DNA from: Microbacterium murale
GTDB lineage: Bacteria; Actinomycetota; Actinomycetes; Actinomycetales; Microbacteriaceae
DNA length: 64,000 nt
Reading direction: 5' to 3'
Assembly: GCF_014635185.1 (NCBI RefSeq)
Contig: NZ_BMCM01000003.1
Span: 233,623-297,622 of the forward strand
The position numbers and the translations under genes are program-made. Position 1 is the first letter of the stretch; every line of letters begins with the position of its first letter. Shown piece by piece: positions 25,074 through 33,795 of this stretch. The notes below the pieces were generated by a model, which was not told the origin of the DNA, made no database searches, and saw nothing but the letters and a program-made list of their open reading frames with translations.

Positions 25074-25093
25074 GGGTGCGCGCATGCGCGCCC
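25074..25093 (+). terminator. Possible terminator after nusB
   Basis: An 8-bp stem (25074-25081 with 25086-25093, one G-T pair) with a GCAT loop begins 7 nt after the nusB stop. No U tract follows. It may end the efp-nusB transcript or be a GC-rich chance hairpin. Confidence 0.45.
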
Positions 25094-25132
25094 GTGGAGC
25101 GCAGTGTCGGTGCTCACCGAGAGGATGCCGGT

Positions 25133-28100
25133 ATGCCAGCGCCGTACGTCGACCCCGCTGCCATCCGTGCCCTGACGGACGACGGCGGGTTCGGCCGCGG
25201 CCTGTCGTATCAGCGTTCGGGCATGGTGACACGCACCTCGTGGGACGATGCCGAGCGAGTACTCACATCTGTCGTGGCGGGGTCGGCCGGCCACTCGTAC
25301 CGCTGCTCGATCCGCTTCTCCGCAAGCGGTGTGACCGCTTCTGTGGCGTCGGCGTTCTGCTCGTGTCCGGTGGCGCAGGGCTGCAAGCACGTCGTCGCGA
25401 CGCTGCTCGTGAACAATGACGATGCCGTGCTGTCACCGGCGGTCACCCGTGACCGGCCGGCACCCGCCGCCTGGCGCGCCCTCGTGCCAGCGGCCTCCGC
25501 CGACGGCTCGACAGCGATCGCCCTCGGAGTGGAACTGCGCCAGCGGGCGGCCGGTGGAGCGCATCACTGGTCGCCGCGGCCCGTGCGCCCCGTCACCCCG
25601 CGCGACCTCGCCAAAGGAACAGGAGAGCTGCTCCTCGGCATCCGTCCGCTCATGCGCAGCGCGGCGACCGGTTCCTGGATCCAGGGCGATGTGTCCTGGG
25701 ACTCGGTGCGCCGTTCGGCCGCGCTGTTCGGTCGTGAGCGCGTGCGCTGGTTCGCCGACCTGCTGAGCCTTTCGCGCGACTCCCTGCTGTCTGGCACCGC
25801 GGGTGACTGGCTCTCGATGGATCTGATCGAATCCTCGCTGCTGTGGGGCCATCTTCGTCAGGCATCCGGCCTCGGCATCCCGTTGGTGCCGACCCAGAAG
25901 AGCACGACGGTGGCGCTCGGAGAGACCGCGTCCGTCGCGGCGGAGTTCACGCGGCAGGAAGACGGCGCGCTCAGCATCGGTGCGGAGATCATCCTCGACG
26001 ATCGGGTGGTTCCCACTTCGTCGGTACGGGCCATCGGTCACTCGGGGATCTACACGGCCGAGTCGCTCGGCAGCCGCATCGCCCTCACGCTGGCCGAGGT
26101 CGAACTCAGCGACCCGGTCCACGCGCTCCTCAAGGCCCAGGGCGCGATCACCGTCTCGAAGGCCGACGAGGCGGCGTTCCTCCGCGAGGCGTACCCGGCG
26201 CTGGCCAGACGTGCGCCGATCCGCACCGTCGGCGCGGTGAAGCTGCCAGCCGTGCCGTTGCCGCAGCCGACCCTGGTCGTGACGTTCCGTGCCGGCGACA
26301 CGATCGACTACGCATTCGAATGGACCTACAAGGGCCATGGACGATTCCCTCTCTCGCCGACAGCGGATGCCGTGCGCGATGCGCCGGCCGAACGGGAGCG
26401 TCAGAGCGAGCTAGAGCAGCTCTGGCAGCGGCTCTCCGACTCCGTCTTCACGGCATCCGCGACGCTGCACGACATCGACGCCGCCGAGTTCGTCGCGCAC
26501 GTCGTTCCCGCCTTCCAGGCACAGGGCGTCAGCATCGTCGAGAACGGCACGCGCAAGGACTACCAGGAGATCACCGGCATCCCGGAGATCACCGTCTCGA
26601 CCGTGGAGACCGTCGACGCCGACTGGTTCGACCTCGGGGTGCTCGTGAAGATCGACGGGCGCACCATCCCGTTCACGCCGCTGTTCACGGCGATGGCCAA
26701 GGGCAGACGCAAGCTGCTGCTCGTCGACGGCAGCTATCTGTCGCTCAATCACCCCGCACTCGACCGGCTCCGTGAGCTGATCGACGAGGCCTCAGAACTG
26801 CAGGAGTGGGAGACCGGCCCGCGCATCAGCCGCTACCAGACGGATCTGTGGGAGGAGTTCGAAGACCTCGCGGACGAGGCGCTCCCCGCCGTGAACTGGC
26901 GCGCCACGGCGGAAGGGCTGCGCGCGGCGACCGAGGTGCCTGCGACGCCCGTGCCGGTGGGGCTTCACGCCGAGCTGCGGCCGTATCAGAGGGCCGGATT
27001 CGACTGGCTCGCATTCCTGTGGACGCATCGCCTCGGCGGCATCCTCGCCGACGACATGGGGCTCGGCAAGACCATCCAGCTGCTCTCGCTCGTGCTGCAC
27101 GCCAAGGAGGCGGGGGAGAAGCGGCCTTTCCTCGTCGTCGCCCCCACGTCCGTGCTCGGCTCCTGGCACAGCGAAGCCGCGCGCTTCGCTCCAGGCCTGC
27201 GGGTACGCGTGATCGACAGCAGCAGCGTCAAGCGCGACGCCATGACGGATGCTGCGCAGAACGCCGACGTCGTGATCACCTCGTACACGCTGGTGCGCCT
27301 CGACGAGAAGGAGTTCGCCGAGACCCGATGGGCCGGACTCATCCTCGACGAGGCGCAGTTCGTGAAGAACCCCAAGACGAAGCAGCACCGCGCCGTCGCC
27401 GCTCTGAAGGCCGACGTCGTGTACGCCGTGAGCGGTACCCCGATGGAGAACAGCCTCACCGATCTCTGGGCGCTGCTGAAGCTCGCGGCCCCTGGCCTGT
27501 TCGCGTCGGCGAGGAAATTCGGCGAGGAGTACGTGCAGCCCATCGAGAAGGGCAAGGTTCCGGAGAACGAGGAGGGCGGAGAGTACCGGCAGCGGCGCCT
27601 GGAAAGGCTGCGCCGCCGCATCCGTCCGCTCATGCTCCGACGGACCAAGCAACTGGTGGCCGCAGATCTGCCCGAGAAGCAGGAGCAGCACCTGCACGTC
27701 GAGCTCAGCCCCTCGCACCGACTGCTGTACGACACGGTGCTCCAGCGAGAGCGGCAGAAGGTGCTGGGTCTGCTCGAAGACCTCGACCGCAACCGATTCA
27801 TCGTCTTCCGCTCCCTCACGATGCTGCGGCTGCTGAGCCTGTCGCCGGGTCTCGTGGATCCGGCGGACGCGAAGATCGGGTCACGCAAGCTGGATGCGCT
27901 TCTCGAGCACGTGCAGGAACTGCAGGCAGAAGGCCACCGGGCGCTCGTGTTCAGTCAGTTCACCTCGTTCCTGAAGGAGGCGGCGACGCGGCTCGAGCAT
28001 GCCGGCATCGCGTACGCGTACCTGGACGGATCGACGACCAGACGTCCCCACGTCATCGACGCCTTCCGGACGGGCGAACAGCCCGTGTTCCTGATCAGCC

Positions 28101-28387
28101 TGAAGGCCGGCGGGTTCGGCCTCACCCTCACTGAGGCCGACTACGTGTTCCTGCTGGATCCCTGGTGGAACCCGGCCGCCGAAGCGCAGGCGGTGGACCG
28201 TACGCACCGCATCGGGCAGCAGAACCCGGTCATGGTTTACCGGATGATCTCCTCCGGCACGATCGAGGAGAAGGTCCTCGCCCTCCAGGAGCGCAAGGCG
28301 CGCCTGTTCACGGCGGTCATGGACGACGAGGAGATGTTCGCCCAGTCGCTCACCGCTGACGACATCCGGGGACTGTTCGAGAGCTGA
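25133..28387 (+). CDS. SNF2-family DEAD/DEAH helicase with SWIM zinc finger
   Basis: A 1084-residue DNA-dependent ATPase. The N-terminal SWIM zinc finger has C76-x-C78-x5-C84-x-H86. A middle region of about 500 residues resembles the DUF3670-type accessory part of bacterial SNF2 proteins. The helicase core has Walker A DDMGLGKT with K646, VVAPTSVLGSW, the DEAQ box LILDEAQF, SGTPMEN, VFSQFTSF and motif VI DRTHRIGQ. Such proteins are thought to remodel DNA-protein complexes, possibly in repair; a specific role is not known. Start is ATG 25133 behind a GAGAGG ribosome site. It stands alone between nusB and the nitrate cluster. Confidence 0.93.
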   Translation: MPAPYVDPAAIRALTDDGGFGRGLSYQRSGMVTRTSWDDAERVLTSVVAGSAGHSYRCSIRFSASGVTASVASAFCSCPVAQGCKHVVATLLVNNDDAVLSPAVTRDRPAPAAWRALVPAASADGSTAIALGVELRQRAAGGAHHWSPRPVRPVTPRDLAKGTGELLLGIRPLMRSAATGSWIQGDVSWDSVRRSAALFGRERVRWFADLLSLSRDSLLSGTAGDWLSMDLIESSLLWGHLRQASGLGIPLVPTQKSTTVALGETASVAAEFTRQEDGALSIGAEIILDDRVVPTSSVRAIGHSGIYTAESLGSRIALTLAEVELSDPVHALLKAQGAITVSKADEAAFLREAYPALARRAPIRTVGAVKLPAVPLPQPTLVVTFRAGDTIDYAFEWTYKGHGRFPLSPTADAVRDAPAERERQSELEQLWQRLSDSVFTASATLHDIDAAEFVAHVVPAFQAQGVSIVENGTRKDYQEITGIPEITVSTVETVDADWFDLGVLVKIDGRTIPFTPLFTAMAKGRRKLLLVDGSYLSLNHPALDRLRELIDEASELQEWETGPRISRYQTDLWEEFEDLADEALPAVNWRATAEGLRAATEVPATPVPVGLHAELRPYQRAGFDWLAFLWTHRLGGILADDMGLGKTIQLLSLVLHAKEAGEKRPFLVVAPTSVLGSWHSEAARFAPGLRVRVIDSSSVKRDAMTDAAQNADVVITSYTLVRLDEKEFAETRWAGLILDEAQFVKNPKTKQHRAVAALKADVVYAVSGTPMENSLTDLWALLKLAAPGLFASARKFGEEYVQPIEKGKVPENEEGGEYRQRRLERLRRRIRPLMLRRTKQLVAADLPEKQEQHLHVELSPSHRLLYDTVLQRERQKVLGLLEDLDRNRFIVFRSLTMLRLLSLSPGLVDPADAKIGSRKLDALLEHVQELQAEGHRALVFSQFTSFLKEAATRLEHAGIAYAYLDGSTTRRPHVIDAFRTGEQPVFLISLKAGGFGLTLTEADYVFLLDPWWNPAAEAQAVDRTHRIGQQNPVMVYRMISSGTIEEKVLALQERKARLFTAVMDDEEMFAQSLTADDIRGLFES

Positions 28388-28392
28388 GCGCG

Positions 28393-28424
28393 GCGGTGCT
28401 GCACGAACCCAACCGGCGCACCGC
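28393..28424 (+). repeat. Inverted repeat after the helicase gene
   Basis: GCGGTGC (28393-28399) and GCACCGC (28418-28424) can form a 7-bp stem with an 18-nt loop, 5 nt after the helicase stop. It is a weak candidate terminator just ahead of the narK operator region. Confidence 0.35.
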
Positions 28425-28426
28425 GT

Positions 28427-28453
28427 GTTACGACGACGTCACGCACCCCTCAC
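28427..28453 (+). promoter_or_regulatory. Distal GlnR/NnaR-type site upstream of narK
   Basis: GTTAC (28427), GTCAC (28438) and CTCAC (28449) lie 11 bp apart. The minus strand reads GTGAGG-N15-CGTAAC, the same outer sequence as upstream of nirB and nirC but in the opposite orientation relative to the gene. Confidence 0.6.
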
Positions 28454-28470
28454 CGAGTCCATTCGCGCAG

Positions 28471-28497
28471 GTGACGCAGAAGTGACGCAGCGGAAAC
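28471..28497 (+). promoter_or_regulatory. Proximal GlnR-type site upstream of narK
   Basis: GTGAC (28471), GTGAC (28482) and GAAAC (28493) lie 11 bp apart; the last two form a perfect gTnAC-n6-GaAAC GlnR half-box. The site is 44 bp (four 11-bp steps) from the distal one, so all half-sites share a helical face. It ends 32 nt before the candidate -10, nearly as at nirB (33 nt). Confidence 0.6.
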
Positions 28498-28529
28498 GAA
28501 ACCCGTCATAGCCCGAAACAGCGCACTCC

Positions 28530-28535
28530 TATCGT
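28530..28535 (+). promoter_or_regulatory. Candidate narK -10 element
   Basis: TATCGT fits a TAnnnT -10 hexamer. Transcription from about 28542 leaves a 45-nt leader containing the G-rich ribosome site (GGGGG near 28577) before GTG 28587. Confidence 0.4.
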
Positions 28536-28586
28536 CGATGCCGTACCGTCCGGAAGTCTCGGACCCGCGCGTATCAGGGGGCAGCC

Positions 28587-29981
28587 GTGGTCATCTCGTC
28601 CGTCGCAGCATCGCAGCATCAGCGCACGCAGCCGATCGTGCTCACCCGTCGGCCAGGGCGGTGGATCGACGGGTTCGATCCTGAGAACTCCGATTTCTGG
28701 CGCACCGAGGGCCGCCCGATCGCCCGGCGCAACCTCGGGTGGTCGATCTACGCGGAGTTCCTCGGCTTCATCGTCTGGCAGTTGTGGAGCGTCGTGGTCG
28801 TGCTGCTGCCGGCGGCAGGCTTCACCTTCACCAGCGCGGAGACGTTCTGGTTGCTGTCCGTGCCCAGCCTCCTCGGCGCGACGCTGCGCTTCCCCTACAC
28901 GTTCATGGTGCCGCGCTTCGGCGGACGCAACTGGACGATCGTCTCGGCGCTTCTGCTGCTCATTCCCGCCTCACTGCTGGCCGTCGTCGTCGGCAACCCG
29001 GAGACGCCGTTCTGGCTGATGCTGGTGATCGCCGGACTCGCCGGATTCGGCGGAGGGAACTTCGCCAGCTCGATGGCGAACATCACCTACTTCTTCCCCC
29101 AGCGGGAGAAGGGCTGGGCACTCGGCCTCAACGCCGCAGGTGGAAACCTCGGCACCTCGGTCGCGCAGTTCTTCGTGCCGATCGTGGTCTCGGTCACAGC
29201 CGGCATAGGTCTCGGTCTGCCGCTGGCCGGCTGGATGTGGGTGCCGTTCATCCTGGTGGCCGCCTGGGGAGCGTGGCGGTTCATGGACAACCTCTCGTCG
29301 GCCAAGGCCGATCTCGCCGGCTCGGCCGCCGCGCTGCGAGAGGGCCATCTGTGGTTGCTGTCGCTCCTGTACGTCGGCACATTCGGATCGTTCATCGGCT
29401 TCTCCAGTGTCTTCCCGAAACTCCTCGTGGACGAGTTCCCGGAGTTCGCCGCCGTTCACGTCGGTGCCGCCGTCGTGTCTCTGGCGTTCCTGGGTGCTCT
29501 CGTCGGGTCTCTGTTCCGACCCCTCGGTGGCCGCCTGGCCGACCGTTTCGGCGGAGCGCGAGTGACGATCGTGGCCTTCGCGGTGATGGCGCTCGGAGCG
29601 TTCGGCATTCTCGGTGTGCTGGCGCTCGGACAGTTCTGGCTGTTCCTCGCCTGCTTCCTTGTGCTCTTCGCCGCCACCGGAGTCGGCAACGGCTCTACGT
29701 ACCGGATGATCCCGATCGTCTTCACCGCCAGGGCGGTCGCACGACGAGAAGGAGACGGCGCGCTGGTCGCACGTCGCGCTGCAGCGGCGCTCGGGCTCAT
29801 CTCCGGAATCGGCGCCTACGGCGGATTCGTCGTGCCGCAGGTGCTGAACGCCTCACAGCTCGCGTCGGGCGGCTACGAGGCCGCCTTCATCGGATTCGGC
29901 GTCGCGTACCTCGTGCTCCTCGTCATCACGGTCGTCGTGTACGCCGTGCCCCGTGCCTCTCTCGACGGACGGCGGATCTGA
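28587..29981 (+). CDS. narK: Nitrate/nitrite MFS transporter
   Basis: 464-residue major facilitator protein with about 12 transmembrane helices after a ~55-residue cytoplasmic N-terminus. Nitrate-porter hallmarks include NLGWSIYAEFLGF with the substrate-side helix 1, the RFPYTFMVPRFGGRNW loop, and the glycine-rich nitrate signatures AGFGGGNFASSMANITYFFP and AAGGNLG. The second half has the matching ATGVGNGSTYRMIP. It most likely imports nitrate for the nasA-type reductase encoded next. Start is GTG 28587. The next gene begins 2 nt after the stop. Confidence 0.95.
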   Translation: MVISSVAASQHQRTQPIVLTRRPGRWIDGFDPENSDFWRTEGRPIARRNLGWSIYAEFLGFIVWQLWSVVVVLLPAAGFTFTSAETFWLLSVPSLLGATLRFPYTFMVPRFGGRNWTIVSALLLLIPASLLAVVVGNPETPFWLMLVIAGLAGFGGGNFASSMANITYFFPQREKGWALGLNAAGGNLGTSVAQFFVPIVVSVTAGIGLGLPLAGWMWVPFILVAAWGAWRFMDNLSSAKADLAGSAAALREGHLWLLSLLYVGTFGSFIGFSSVFPKLLVDEFPEFAAVHVGAAVVSLAFLGALVGSLFRPLGGRLADRFGGARVTIVAFAVMALGAFGILGVLALGQFWLFLACFLVLFAATGVGNGSTYRMIPIVFTARAVARREGDGALVARRAAAALGLISGIGAYGGFVVPQVLNASQLASGGYEAAFIGFGVAYLVLLVITVVVYAVPRASLDGRRI

Positions 29982-29983
29982 GC

Positions 29984-31606
29984 GTGCCGGGCGGCGACGG
30001 ACGACTTCGGGTGGTGATCGTCGGGTTCGGTCCGGTCGGTGCGCGGCTCTGCGAAGAGCTGCTGCCGACAGTGAAGGCGGGGCTGATCGATCTCACCGTC
30101 ATCGGTGCCGAGTCGGATGCGCCGTACAACCGCGTCCTGGTGGCCGAGATGACGGTCGGCCGGACGGATGCCGCGAACATCACCATGCACGACCCGCAGG
30201 AGAGCAGGAACGCAGGGGTGGACGTGCGCCTCGGCACCCGGGTCGTCGGTATCGACAGGGCGAGGAGGCAGGTCGAGTTGTCGACCGGCGACCGGGTGAC
30301 GTACGACCGCCTCGTGCTCGCGACGGGTGCACGCGCGAACGTGCCCACTCTCACCGGCATCGACCGGCCGGTCTTCGATCTGTCGTCGCTGTCCAGGGCG
30401 GGCTCCGGTGCGATCGGGACTGACCCGGTGCTGCCGACGGGGGTGACGGTGTTGCGAGACCTCACGGACGCCGACCGCATTCGTGCGGCACTGCGTGAAG
30501 GGGCGAGGATCGTCGTGCTGGGCGCCGGTGTCCTCGGCCTGGAGTTCGCCTTGCTCGCGGCCGGCACCGGCACAGAGGTCGCGGTCGTGCATCACGGCGC
30601 CACGCCCATGCCGCGCAACCTCGACCGAGGTGCCGGTATCGTGCTCTCCCGCGCGCTGCGGGCCGGCGGCGTCACGGTGTACGCGCACAGCCGTGCCGAG
30701 GCGGTCGCCTTCCGCACGCGCGATGACGGCACGCCCGGCTTCGACGCATTGGTCACAGCGGACGGCAACTACGTCCGAGGCGACTTGCTCGTGCTCTCCT
30801 GCGGCGTCGGCGCGCGGGCGGAGCTCGCGACGACATCGGGTCTGCGCACGGCTGCGGGGATCGTGGTCGACGAGCAGCTGCGTTCCTGGAGCGACGACGA
30901 CGTCTTCGCGATCGGCGATTGCGCTCACATCGTGGAGCGCACTGCCGAGACGAACGGACGTGCGCGTCTGCCAGGTGCGCCGGCCGGTCTCATCGGTCCC
31001 GGATGGCGGCAGGCCGAGTGGCTCGCTCGTCGCCTCGCGGCTGAAGCAGCGGGTGTCGCGCTTCCCGCGGGTGCACCGCCGGAGCGGGACTCGGTCGTCA
31101 TGCTGAAGGCCGAGCAGATCGATGTCGCGGCTGTGGGCGACGTCGACGTGGACATCTGGGATGCGCCGGCGCCCGACGACACGGCACCCCACCGCCACGT
31201 CGCCCAATGGGCCGACCCGCAGCACGGCCGCTATCTCAAGGTGGTGACGAGGGACGGGGTTCTCGAGGCGTTCGCCAGCGTCGGGATGCCGCGCACAGCC
31301 GCCGAACTCACACTGCTGTTCGACCGCAGGGGGGAGCTGCCTGCTGATCGCTCGCTGCTGCTGCGGATGGATGGGGCGGATGACGGCGCGGTCGCGAGCG
31401 CGGACGCGTTCGCCCCGACCGCGACGGTCTGCTGGTGCAACGGCGTCAGCGTGCACGGCATCGAGGACTCGGTGGCCAAGGGCAATGACACCGTGGCCTG
31501 TCTGGGACGCGACACGCGGGCCGGAACAGGGTGCGGCGGATGCAAGCCCCGTCTCGCCGAACTCATCGAGAGGTTCACCGCTTCCGAACAGGTCGCACCG
31601 GCATGA
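29984..31606 (+). CDS. Assimilatory nitrate reductase electron-transfer subunit (FAD/[2Fe-2S])
   Basis: 540 residues. Residues 1 to about 440 form a pyridine nucleotide-disulfide oxidoreductase module: FAD fold VVIVGFGPVGARL, second dinucleotide fold VVLGAGVLGLEFALL, and FAD-contacting DDDVFAIGDCAH. The C-terminus is a BFD-type [2Fe-2S] domain with C483-x-C485 and C517-x2-C520. It matches the N-terminal half of NirB but lacks the siroheme domain, which is the architecture of NasB-like partners that pass NAD(P)H electrons to NasA. Start is GTG 29984, 2 nt after narK. Its stop overlaps nasA as ATGA. Confidence 0.88.
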   Translation: MPGGDGRLRVVIVGFGPVGARLCEELLPTVKAGLIDLTVIGAESDAPYNRVLVAEMTVGRTDAANITMHDPQESRNAGVDVRLGTRVVGIDRARRQVELSTGDRVTYDRLVLATGARANVPTLTGIDRPVFDLSSLSRAGSGAIGTDPVLPTGVTVLRDLTDADRIRAALREGARIVVLGAGVLGLEFALLAAGTGTEVAVVHHGATPMPRNLDRGAGIVLSRALRAGGVTVYAHSRAEAVAFRTRDDGTPGFDALVTADGNYVRGDLLVLSCGVGARAELATTSGLRTAAGIVVDEQLRSWSDDDVFAIGDCAHIVERTAETNGRARLPGAPAGLIGPGWRQAEWLARRLAAEAAGVALPAGAPPERDSVVMLKAEQIDVAAVGDVDVDIWDAPAPDDTAPHRHVAQWADPQHGRYLKVVTRDGVLEAFASVGMPRTAAELTLLFDRRGELPADRSLLLRMDGADDGAVASADAFAPTATVCWCNGVSVHGIEDSVAKGNDTVACLGRDTRAGTGCGGCKPRLAELIERFTASEQVAPA

Positions 31607-33705
31607 CGATCGAGACGCACACGCACTGTCCGTACTGCGCCCTGCAGTGCGCGATGACGCTCACGCCCAGAGCGCTGGACGCTGCGAGCGGCGAACCGTC
31701 CCTGACTGTCACCGGACGCTCCTTCCCGACCAACCGCGGTGGGCTGTGCAAGAAGGGCTGGACGTCTTCGACGCTGCTCGACTCGGACGACCGCATCCGC
31801 ACACCTCTCGTCCGCGACGACAACGGTGAGCTCGTGCCGGCCGAGTGGTCCGCGGCGCTCGACCTGCTCGCGCAGCGCATCCGAGCGCTGCAGGACGAGC
31901 ACGGCCGCGACAGCATCGGTGTGTTCGGCGGTGGCGGCCTCACCAACGAGAAGGCCTACCAACTGGGCAAGTTCGCGCGCATCGCGCTCGGCACGTCGCG
32001 CATCGACTACAACGGACGCTTCTGCATGTCCTCGGCCGCCGCGGCCGCGAACCGTGCCTTCGGCATCGATCGCGGCCTGCCGTTCCCACTCACCGATCTG
32101 GACGCGGCGAAGACGGTGCTGATGCTGGGCTCGAACGTCGCAGAGACCATGCCGCCGTTCCTGTCGCACCTCGCCGGCGTACGCGGCGCCGGCGGCCTCA
32201 TCATCGTCGACCCGCGCCGCAGCGCGACGGCGAGACTCACCGAGGAGGGGCAGGGCATTCACGTGGCGCCGGCCCCGGGGACGGACCTCGAACTGCTGCT
32301 CGGTCTCACGCACATCGTGATCGCCGAGCGCCTGTTCGACATCGCCGGTCTCGAGGAGCACAGCACCGGATTCGATGACCTGCGCCGCAGCGTGGCGGCG
32401 TGGTGGCCGGCCCGCGTGCAGCAGGTGACAGGCGTACCCGTCACCGTGCTGAGAGATGTGGCGCGACGCCTGTCGTCCGGCGAGGAGACCTTCATCCTGA
32501 CCGGTCGGGGCGTGGAACAGCACGCGAACGGCACCGACACAGCGACCGCCGCCATCAACCTCGCACTGGTCCTCGGACTGCCCACGCGACCGGGCAGCGG
32601 GTACGGCACGCTCACCGGTCAGGGCAACGGCCAAGGCGGCCGCGAGCACGGGCAGAAGTGCGATCAGTTGCCCGGCTATCGCAAGATCACCGACCCGGCT
32701 GCCCGTGCCCATGTGGCCGGCGTGTGGGGCGTGCGCGCCGAGGACCTGCCAGGCCCTGGTCTGCCCGCCGTGCAGCTGCTGGCCTCGATCGACGAGCCGG
32801 ATGGGATCCGCGCATTGCTGGTGCACGGCTCCAACCCCGTCATCTCCGCACCCGATGTCGGCGCCGTGCGCGGTCGGCTCGCACGCCTGAACCTTCTCGT
32901 GGTGTGCGACTTCTTCCTCTCCGAGACCGCGGCGATGGCGGACATCGTCCTGCCTGTCACGCAGTGGGCCGAGGAAGAGGGCACGATGACGAACCTCGAA
33001 GGACGGGTGATCCGTCGCAGGCGTGCGGTCGATCCGCCCGACGGAGTGCGCAGCGAGCTGTGGATCTTTGCCGAGCTCGCCCGTCGGCTGGATGCGCCGG
33101 GTCGCTTCGACCTCGAACCGGCACTGGTGTTCGACGAGCTGGCGCGCGCGTCGGCGGGTGGCGTCGCCGACTACTCAGGACTCAGTCATGATCTGCTCGA
33201 CGACGGTGGTGAGGCGTACTGGCCCTATCCGAGCGGCAGCGAAGGCACACCGCGCCCGCTGCTCGACGGGTACCGGCATCCAGACGGCCGAGCGCGCATC
33301 GTGCCGGTGTCGGTCGCACCTCGCCCCGAGAGCACGGCCACCGGAAGCCAGCTCACGCTCATCACCGGTCGGCTGCTCGAGCACTACCAATCCGGCGCGC
33401 AGACGCGACGCGTGCCCGAGCTGATGGCCGCGCGCGGCGCGCTCGAGGTGACGTTGCATCCGTCCACCGCAGCAGATCGCGGCCTCCGCGACGGAGACCA
33501 CGCCGTGCTCGAGAACGCCCGCGGCACCGTCACTGCGAGGGTCGTGACGAGCGTCGACATCAGGCCGGACACGGTGTTCCTGCCCTTTCACTTCACCGGA
33601 GCACACAGCGCGAACCTTCTGACGATCGATGCCACCGATCCGATCTCGGCGATGCCGGAGTTCAAGACCGCCGTCGTCCGCGTGCGCGCAGCCGCGGTCC
33701 ACTGA
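31603..33705 (+). CDS. nasA: Assimilatory nitrate reductase catalytic subunit
   Basis: A 700-residue Mo-bisMGD oxidoreductase reducing nitrate to nitrite in the cytoplasm. The [4Fe-4S] ligands C9, C12, C16 and C49 give the C-x2-C-x3-C-x32-C pattern. The RFCMSSAAAAANRAFG segment holds the expected Mo-ligand cysteine. The GQGNGQGGREHGQKCDQLPGYR loop and the C-terminal molydopterin dinucleotide-binding domain (TGRLLEHYQSGAQTRR) match assimilatory enzymes. There is no twin-arginine signal and no C-terminal [2Fe-2S] extension; the partner subunit provides that. ATG 31603 overlaps the previous stop. Ends the narK operon. Confidence 0.95.
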   Translation: MTIETHTHCPYCALQCAMTLTPRALDAASGEPSLTVTGRSFPTNRGGLCKKGWTSSTLLDSDDRIRTPLVRDDNGELVPAEWSAALDLLAQRIRALQDEHGRDSIGVFGGGGLTNEKAYQLGKFARIALGTSRIDYNGRFCMSSAAAAANRAFGIDRGLPFPLTDLDAAKTVLMLGSNVAETMPPFLSHLAGVRGAGGLIIVDPRRSATARLTEEGQGIHVAPAPGTDLELLLGLTHIVIAERLFDIAGLEEHSTGFDDLRRSVAAWWPARVQQVTGVPVTVLRDVARRLSSGEETFILTGRGVEQHANGTDTATAAINLALVLGLPTRPGSGYGTLTGQGNGQGGREHGQKCDQLPGYRKITDPAARAHVAGVWGVRAEDLPGPGLPAVQLLASIDEPDGIRALLVHGSNPVISAPDVGAVRGRLARLNLLVVCDFFLSETAAMADIVLPVTQWAEEEGTMTNLEGRVIRRRRAVDPPDGVRSELWIFAELARRLDAPGRFDLEPALVFDELARASAGGVADYSGLSHDLLDDGGEAYWPYPSGSEGTPRPLLDGYRHPDGRARIVPVSVAPRPESTATGSQLTLITGRLLEHYQSGAQTRRVPELMAARGALEVTLHPSTAADRGLRDGDHAVLENARGTVTARVVTSVDIRPDTVFLPFHFTGAHSANLLTIDATDPISAMPEFKTAVVRVRAAAVH

Positions 33706-33762
33706 CGCCGTCGCGATCGACCCGCCCGGCCCGGCCTCGGCGTGCGTTCAGAGGGCCCCGGG

Positions 33763-33768
33763 TACAAT
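33763..33768 (+). promoter_or_regulatory. Candidate promoter (-10) of the MBL/Rieske gene
   Basis: TACAAT, in the context GGGTACAAT, lies 27 nt before ATG 33796. The leader would be about 20 nt and contains AGAAGGAG at 33784-33791. This suggests the gene is transcribed separately from nasA. Confidence 0.5.
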
Positions 33769-33795
33769 CGTGAGGTCAATCTCAGAAGGAGCGCA

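Noticed and set aside
25133..28387. SNF2 helicase as part of a phage-defence island
   Set aside because: It stands alone among housekeeping genes with no methylase, nuclease or other defence gene nearby, and its composition matches its neighbours.
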